From contig JAFQVE010000009.1 of NCBI GenBank assembly GCA_017408185.1, forward strand, positions 1 to 6,254: a stretch of DNA of 6,254 bases, given 5' to 3'. Both the position numbers and the translations under genes were made by a program. The stretch is from Oscillospiraceae bacterium (GTDB lineage: Bacteria > Bacillota_A > Clostridia > Oscillospirales > JAAYXM01). Position 1 is the stretch's first letter, and each line of letters begins with the position of its first letter. This document shows, in pieces, positions 1 to 6,100 of this stretch. The notes under the pieces were generated by a model. That model saw only the letters and a list, made by a program, of their open reading frames with translations, was not told the DNA's origin and searched no databases.

Positions 1-18
1 GAACGATTACGTTAGATT

Positions 19-24
19 AAGGAG
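19..24 (+). promoter_or_regulatory. Ribosome binding site AAGGAG
   Basis: AAGGAG lies 7 bases before the ATG at 32, a good spacing for a Gram-positive gene. It decides between two nearby ATGs. The one at 28 is only 3 bases from the site and its frame hits a stop at about codon 28, whereas the one at 32 opens the long frame and begins with a signal peptide. No promoter can be identified in the 18 bases further upstream. Confidence 0.85.
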
Positions 25-31
25 AAAATGA

Positions 32-103
32 ATGAAACGGATTTTAGCTATACTTCTTACCATATGCATGATAACCTCGGCACTGCCCGTGTCCTTCGCT
101 GCG
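32..103 (+). other. Sec signal peptide (residues 1-24)
   Basis: The N-terminus has two basic residues (K2, R3), a hydrophobic core from I4 to about L18, and a polar end with small residues, S21-F22-A23-A24. Signal peptidase I would plausibly cut after A23 or A24, just before the acidic/serine stretch ESESSG. Cys12 lies inside the hydrophobic core and not in a lipobox at the cleavage region, so a type I cleaved peptide is more likely than a lipoprotein. It sends the whole protein outside the cell. Confidence 0.9.
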
Positions 104-3100
104 GAGTCTGAGTCATCGGGGAATATCGAATATGTGTTCAGTTATAAAGCATATGCGGACGAGAACGGAGCACAACGCACCGGTAGCGCATCAAATGCGA
201 ATGTATTAACAACAACGCAAAGTGCTATGTACACAGGTTACAACGCGTGGAGCGCTGAGGGATTCAGCTATGCACAAGGTCTGATGCTGTATGAAGGCTC
301 TCTTTGGTGGTCGAGCAAGACCTCAAGAGTTTCGGGAGACAGTCAGGATGATTATGCACTTTCAGCGATGATTGTGCTTGATATACAAAGCACAGGTACA
401 TTTTATCCGGTATTGAACTATATTCCGCATACCTTTGCTCCAATATATAATGTTTATCTTATAAAGAAACAAGCTACAGACGATGTTTCGGCAGGCTGGA
501 GTGCAGGAGCTAAAAATGCGAAGGTTGATGAATATTTAAAGAACAATATTTCGGATAAAAATCATCTCGGAAGAGTTGATATGTACGGGACAGCGAATAG
601 CGGAAAAGCAGAGCTTAACTCGGTGAATATAACAGAAACCGGAGAATATTATCTGATTTTTGTTGATGACGGAGTAAATTCGTCGTGGGCGGCAGATGGC
701 ACCGGGAGTAAAGCTCGAGCAAAAACAGACATAACCTCTTTCACCCTCACTCCGGTAGACGAGCTTGAGCTTGAAAAAATTGATGTAAGCACGGAGAATG
801 CATATGTTCTTCTTGAAGATACGGACGGAATGAAGCTTGAAGTTTCGGGAACGATGACCGGCGGATTTCCGGCAGACCTCAACGGAGCGGAAATCACATA
901 TAAAAGCTCCGATGAAGAGATAGCAACAGTTTCGGAAACGGGCGTTATAACTCCGGTAAGCTGTGGTGAATTTGCAGTAACCGTAACGGTAGCTCTCGGT
1001 GATGTTTCGCTTTCAAAAACGCTTAATCTTGCGGTTTCGGAAAATCCCATAGTTCCGGGCTTTGAGATATACTTTAACGACACAACCGCGCGTACAACAA
1101 CCGTGTCGGCAACCTCCGATACAGGTGCGGTCAGCAACGGCTATTTTTCAAAGGATACCCACGGCATAAACTGGACGATAAATACAGAGCTTACCGACCC
1201 CGAGCTTATTGCCGGGGACACCTCCTCTGCCAGAATTCAGGGAAGTGTTGATTATCTGTATTTGGTGAACGACTCGGGGAATTTTGCGGTTGATTTCACT
1301 ACAGCGGCAGACGGCTATTATGACATAAAGCTCAGTGCGATGATGAGAAATACCGTCGGTCTTGCAAAGTTCTATGTTGACGGGAAATATGTCGGCGAAT
1401 TTGACGGGTATGCTGACCCCGGAGACCTTTATACCGCGGTTGAAACTCTTGCGCGCCCCATTGAGCTGAAAAAAGGAACACACACACTGCTTATAAAGAA
1501 CGGCGGAAAAACCGGCGGAAGTAATTCAAGGCGTTATCTGCGCGGTGTGAGCTTTATCGGAAAAGGAGAACTCAGTGGCGCGAAAAATCCTGAAATCGAA
1601 GCGACAAGAGACAACCTCGCGGCGGGGGAAAGCGGGGAATATAAGGTAAAGCTTAAGTGGGAAAACGGAGCGGGATTTTATGCTCCGCTTATATCCGGTG
1701 ACGGAACTGTTGAGTCGGAATTTACGGTAACCTCTTCCGATGATAGCATAATTTCTGTTTCGGACGGAAGCTTTAAGGCATTAAAGCCGGGAACGGCAAA
1801 GCTTTTGACAACAGGAATGATTGACGGAAAGCAGGTTTCGGGAGAAACGGAAATAACCGTAAATTCAAACGTTCTTGAAAGAGTTGAGCTGAACCTTGAC
1901 GAAGACACTCTTTACTTCGTCGGAGGAGAAAAGAAGCTTACAGCACGTGCATTTTTGTCAGATGGCAGTGAAATTTCGGAGCGCGACATAACTGCCGTGT
2001 CATACGAAAGCTCTGACACGAATGTTGCAACGGTTGAAGACGGCGTATTCCGGGCACTGAGCGAGGGCGAGGTAACGATAACTGCAAATCTCACCTTCAA
2101 CGGCGCAACCACGCCTGTTTCAAAAACAGTAAGCGTAAATACCGTGAAAATTACCTCAATCACGGCGAAAACAGAGGATGCGGTTGTTTTGGCATCGGAT
2201 GCTGACGGTTCACGAATCATCGTTACCGGAATTCAAAACGACGGAAATACTGTTGATCTTACCGGAAGTCTTCTTAGCTATGAGCCGCTCACGGTGGGAA
2301 TAGCTTCTGTCGATGCTGACGGATATGCACATTTTATCACCAGGGGAACGGTTGATGTGAAGGTATCTGCAAATATTGAGGGCAATACCTTTGAGTGTGT
2401 TGCAAAGATTGTTTCCGGCTCAGGAAAAACAGAACCGACAATTTATACTTATGAGATGCGTGAAAATGCACTCGCTAATGTAAAAAAATACGATTGGGCA
2501 AAAAGTCTCCGCAACGCAGCAGTGGCAAAGGCTGATTCCTGGGCGGATAAATATGATATCTTTTATGAGCTTATGCCGGGCGAAGGGATTCCGCGAAGCT
2601 ACACAATCAGCACAAGAAATGCGCCTACGAACACCACGGATACCACTGTGGGAATGAAATACAGCTGTCCGTATTGCGGCGTTGATATCCGTAGTGACCA
2701 CGGCTCGTACGCGTGGGGAGTAAGCCCGGTCTCGCGTCCGTGGAAGGTGCAGTGCCCCGATTGCAAGCGCCTCTTCCCAAGCAACGATTTCGGAAGCTTC
2801 TATGAGTTGGGCGTAGACAAAGCAACGGGAGTTTTCTCACGCGAGCAGGCATATGAAAAGCATCACGAGCTTTTCGGAGATCAAACTTTGGAAACTCCGG
2901 GCGAACACGGCAGTGAGCAGTGGAAGGCATATTACGGAGTAGGAAATAAGGAAGGCTATCTTTATAACGAGCTTTATGAGGATAAAGACAGCACATGGAT
3001 GGTTGATGACGGCTTTGGCTGGTCGCCTCGTGACGGTGTTCCCGGCTCAAGTGAGAAGGTGTCATCAAATCCGAAATGGGCGCCGATAGCAGTCTATACA

Positions 3101-6100
3101 CATTTTGTTTACGTGATTACAGACAGCGCATCGGTAAATGAAAGCTATTATCGTGTGATTTCAAATCTGCGCGACGCATATCTCTATACCGGCGATGTGA
3201 AATATGCAAGAGCAGGAATAATTATTCTCGACCGCTTTTCAGATTTGTATCCGTCGTTTGATCTGACAAAAACAAGCCTTTCGTATCATAACTCTCACGG
3301 CTCAAGCAATGCGGGAAAGGTTGTGGGAAGCATCTGGGAAGCCAACATTTCCGATGCGATGGTGAAGGCGTATGATGCATTCTATCCGATGATGGATGAT
3401 CCGTGGGTTATAAGCTATCTTTCGGAAAAAGCTGCGGAAAACGGAACGGAAAATCCGAAAACCTCCGGCGAGCTCATTCGCGAAAATATTGAAAACGGAC
3501 TTCTCCGCGAAGCTATGAATGCGGTATATACGCGAAGGATAAACGGAAATTTCGGTTCTCATCAGCTCTCGGGAGCACTTGCCGCAGTTGCGCTTGATAC
3601 ATATCCGGAAACCGAAGAGATGTTTGATTGGTTGTGCGCTGCAAGCTCATCGTCAACAACAAAGGTTACCGATCCGATTTATCCGGCGCAGACTTACACG
3701 ACATATATTAAAAACACCGGCGGTGAGCTGCTTTCAAAGTATATTATTGACGTTGACCGCGACGGCTTTGGAAATGAGGTCGGAAGCGGATACAACAGCA
3801 TCTGGCCGACGGAAACGATTACGATTGCAGCATTGCTTGCACGTTACGGAAAGAGCAGCGATATAAATCTTATGGAGAATCCGAAATATATTAAAATGTT
3901 TAATTCCGTAATACGTGAAACCATGGGCAACGGCTACACGCTCCAGCTCGGAGATGGTGGCGGCACTGCCTCAAAGGGACTCAGTGACACCTCGCCCGAA
4001 GCTATTCAGGCATTTGATTTGCTTGATGAGGATGATGAAAACAGAATTCAGCTTGCAAAGAACATTTATTACACAAAAAAAGGTAACCTTGACAATATTT
4101 ATATCGATATTTTCTCCGATAATGCAAACCTTGCAAAGGAAATAGAAGATATTATCGAAGAACACGGCGAGCTTGAGTTTGAAAGCGAAAATATGACAGG
4201 CTTCGGGCTTGCTGTGCTGAGAAGGGGCGAGGCACTGAAGTCCACGGGTTCTGCGGGAGCAGACTTCCGCGGTGATACATGGATGTATTACGGAAGAACG
4301 GACAGCTCTCACGCGCACCGCGATATGCTCCAGCTTGGTATAGATGCTTACGGCTTTAACTTCATGCCGGATCTCGGATATCCTGAGGCAACAAGCTACG
4401 ATGAAAACCGCTGGCAGTGGATAAAAAACACGCTTGCTCATAACACTGTTGTTGTTGATGATGAATATCAGGATATGTTATACGACGGCACACCTCTCCA
4501 TTATGACAGCAACGGTAAGGTTGGAGTTATTGATGTTGAAGCTCCCGGGGTGTATAAAACAACCGACATCTACAGAAGAACTGCGGTATCTGTGGAGGAA
4601 TCCGATGAGGTCAGCTACACCATAGACTTCTTCCGCATAAAGGGCGGGGATAAGCACACCTACAGCTTCCACACCCAGTCATATATGGGTTACACAACAG
4701 ATGACTTTGAGCTTGTTCCGCAGGTGGATGAAAACGGAAACTATGTTGGCACATATGCAGGCGCTGATGTACCTTACGGTCCCGATCCGGACGGGAATAG
4801 CAAAAACAGTAATTATGTATGCCGTTATCCGAGAGGGTATACCTGGCTGAAAAATGTCAACCGAGCACAGGAATTAACGGACGGCAGCTTCAGCGTAAAC
4901 TTTAAGCAGACTGACTTTAACAAGCAGGTGTCTGATTCCAAGGGACTCAATCTTAAATTTATCGCACTTAACGACTGGAAGCCGAGCGAGGTTGCGATAA
5001 CCACCGGCTACGCACCGCGAACGGCATCAAACAAGAACGTTACCGGACTTGACTATATGTTCATTCACCGCGAAGGCAATAATCTCGACACGCTCTTTAC
5101 CTCCGTGCTTCAGCCGTATAAGGGTGAAGAATATATTGAAAGTGCGGAAAGCGTTGCGCTGACTTCAGACGGCGCGCAGGTTACGGATAACAGCGCAAAG
5201 GCAGTAAAAGTAACGCTCAAAAACGGAAGATGCGACTATATCATTTATTCAACGGCAGATAATATTACATATTCTGTTTCCGATACCATCGGTGATGTAC
5301 CGGTAAGCTTTAATTTCCGTGGCTTTGTGGGAGTTTACAGCGTGAACGAAAAGGGCGAGAATATTTACAGTTATGTAAACGACGGAGATATAATCGGAAA
5401 CATTACCGGTAAGGCAGAGTATGTTGGAAAGGTTGTAAGCTTCACTGAGGAGCTTACGGATAAAAACACAATAACCGTTAAGATAGACGGCGATGTTGAT
5501 TTGGAGAGCCTTGAAAACAGATATATCTATGTTGAAAATGACAAAGTCCAGAACGGCTCCTACAGAATTCTTTCTGCTTCGGTAAATGCTGAAAATTCAC
5601 TTTATACAGACCTTTATCTCGGTAACACAAGCTTGATCCGCGGATATAAGGACAAAACCGATTTTGACGCAGGCTTTGAATATAACATAGCGGCAGAGCA
5701 GAGCTTCAGAATCCCGCTTTCGACCGTAGAGGATTTCGCACCTGAGTTTGATGCTGTGAATGAAAACATCACAACAAGTGCGGGAAGCTCTATAACCGTG
5801 AAAGTAAACGCCAAAAGCTTGAATGGTGAGAGCATAACCTACATCGGAACAGTTCTCCCGCGTGGTGCAAGCGTAAATTCGGAAACGGGCGTTGTAACAT
5901 GGAAGCCGGATGCTTCACAGGTAGGCGAATCCGGATTTATGATAACCGCGCGCGATGATGCCGGCCGCGAAAGCTCGGTTACATTTGAAATAACTGTTTA
6001 CGGTTCGACAACAGGTGGTTCATCCTCGGATAAAACGGAAGAAAACGATGGTTCCGGAAGCACCGGAACCGGCGATACATCTGCCGGCGGCGGTGGAGGC

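Noticed and set aside
28..30. Alternative ATG start at 28
   Set aside because: Only 3 bases from AAGGAG and its frame stops after about 27 codons; ATG 32 has proper spacing and a signal peptide.
33..42. TGAAACGGAT near the start codon is repeated at 6232-6241
   Set aside because: About twenty 10-base repeats are expected by chance in a window this long, so no link between the two sites is claimed.
32..103. Lipoprotein signal because of Cys12
   Set aside because: Cys12 is in the middle of the hydrophobic core without a lipobox context, and a good A-x-A-like type I site follows at residues 21-24.
649..1137. Minus-strand open frame of about 160 codons
   Set aside because: It lies wholly inside the + strand gene, is rich in Ser/Val/Thr as expected from the complement of its codons, and matches no family I know.
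244..2431. Ig-like domains as recent tandem DNA repeats
   Set aside because: They share only a short core pattern (SSD...ATV or similar) and no long identical nucleotide stretches, so they are diverged modules rather than a repeat array.
3579..3866. Plus-strand open frame of 95 codons in another frame
   Set aside because: It overlaps the conserved toroid and is very rich in Arg, Leu and His, a typical out-of-frame shadow.
3971..4441. Minus-strand open frame of about 156 codons opposite the catalytic signature
   Set aside because: The + strand here encodes the conserved His-x-His and PDLGYP motifs; the antisense frame has no recognisable domain.
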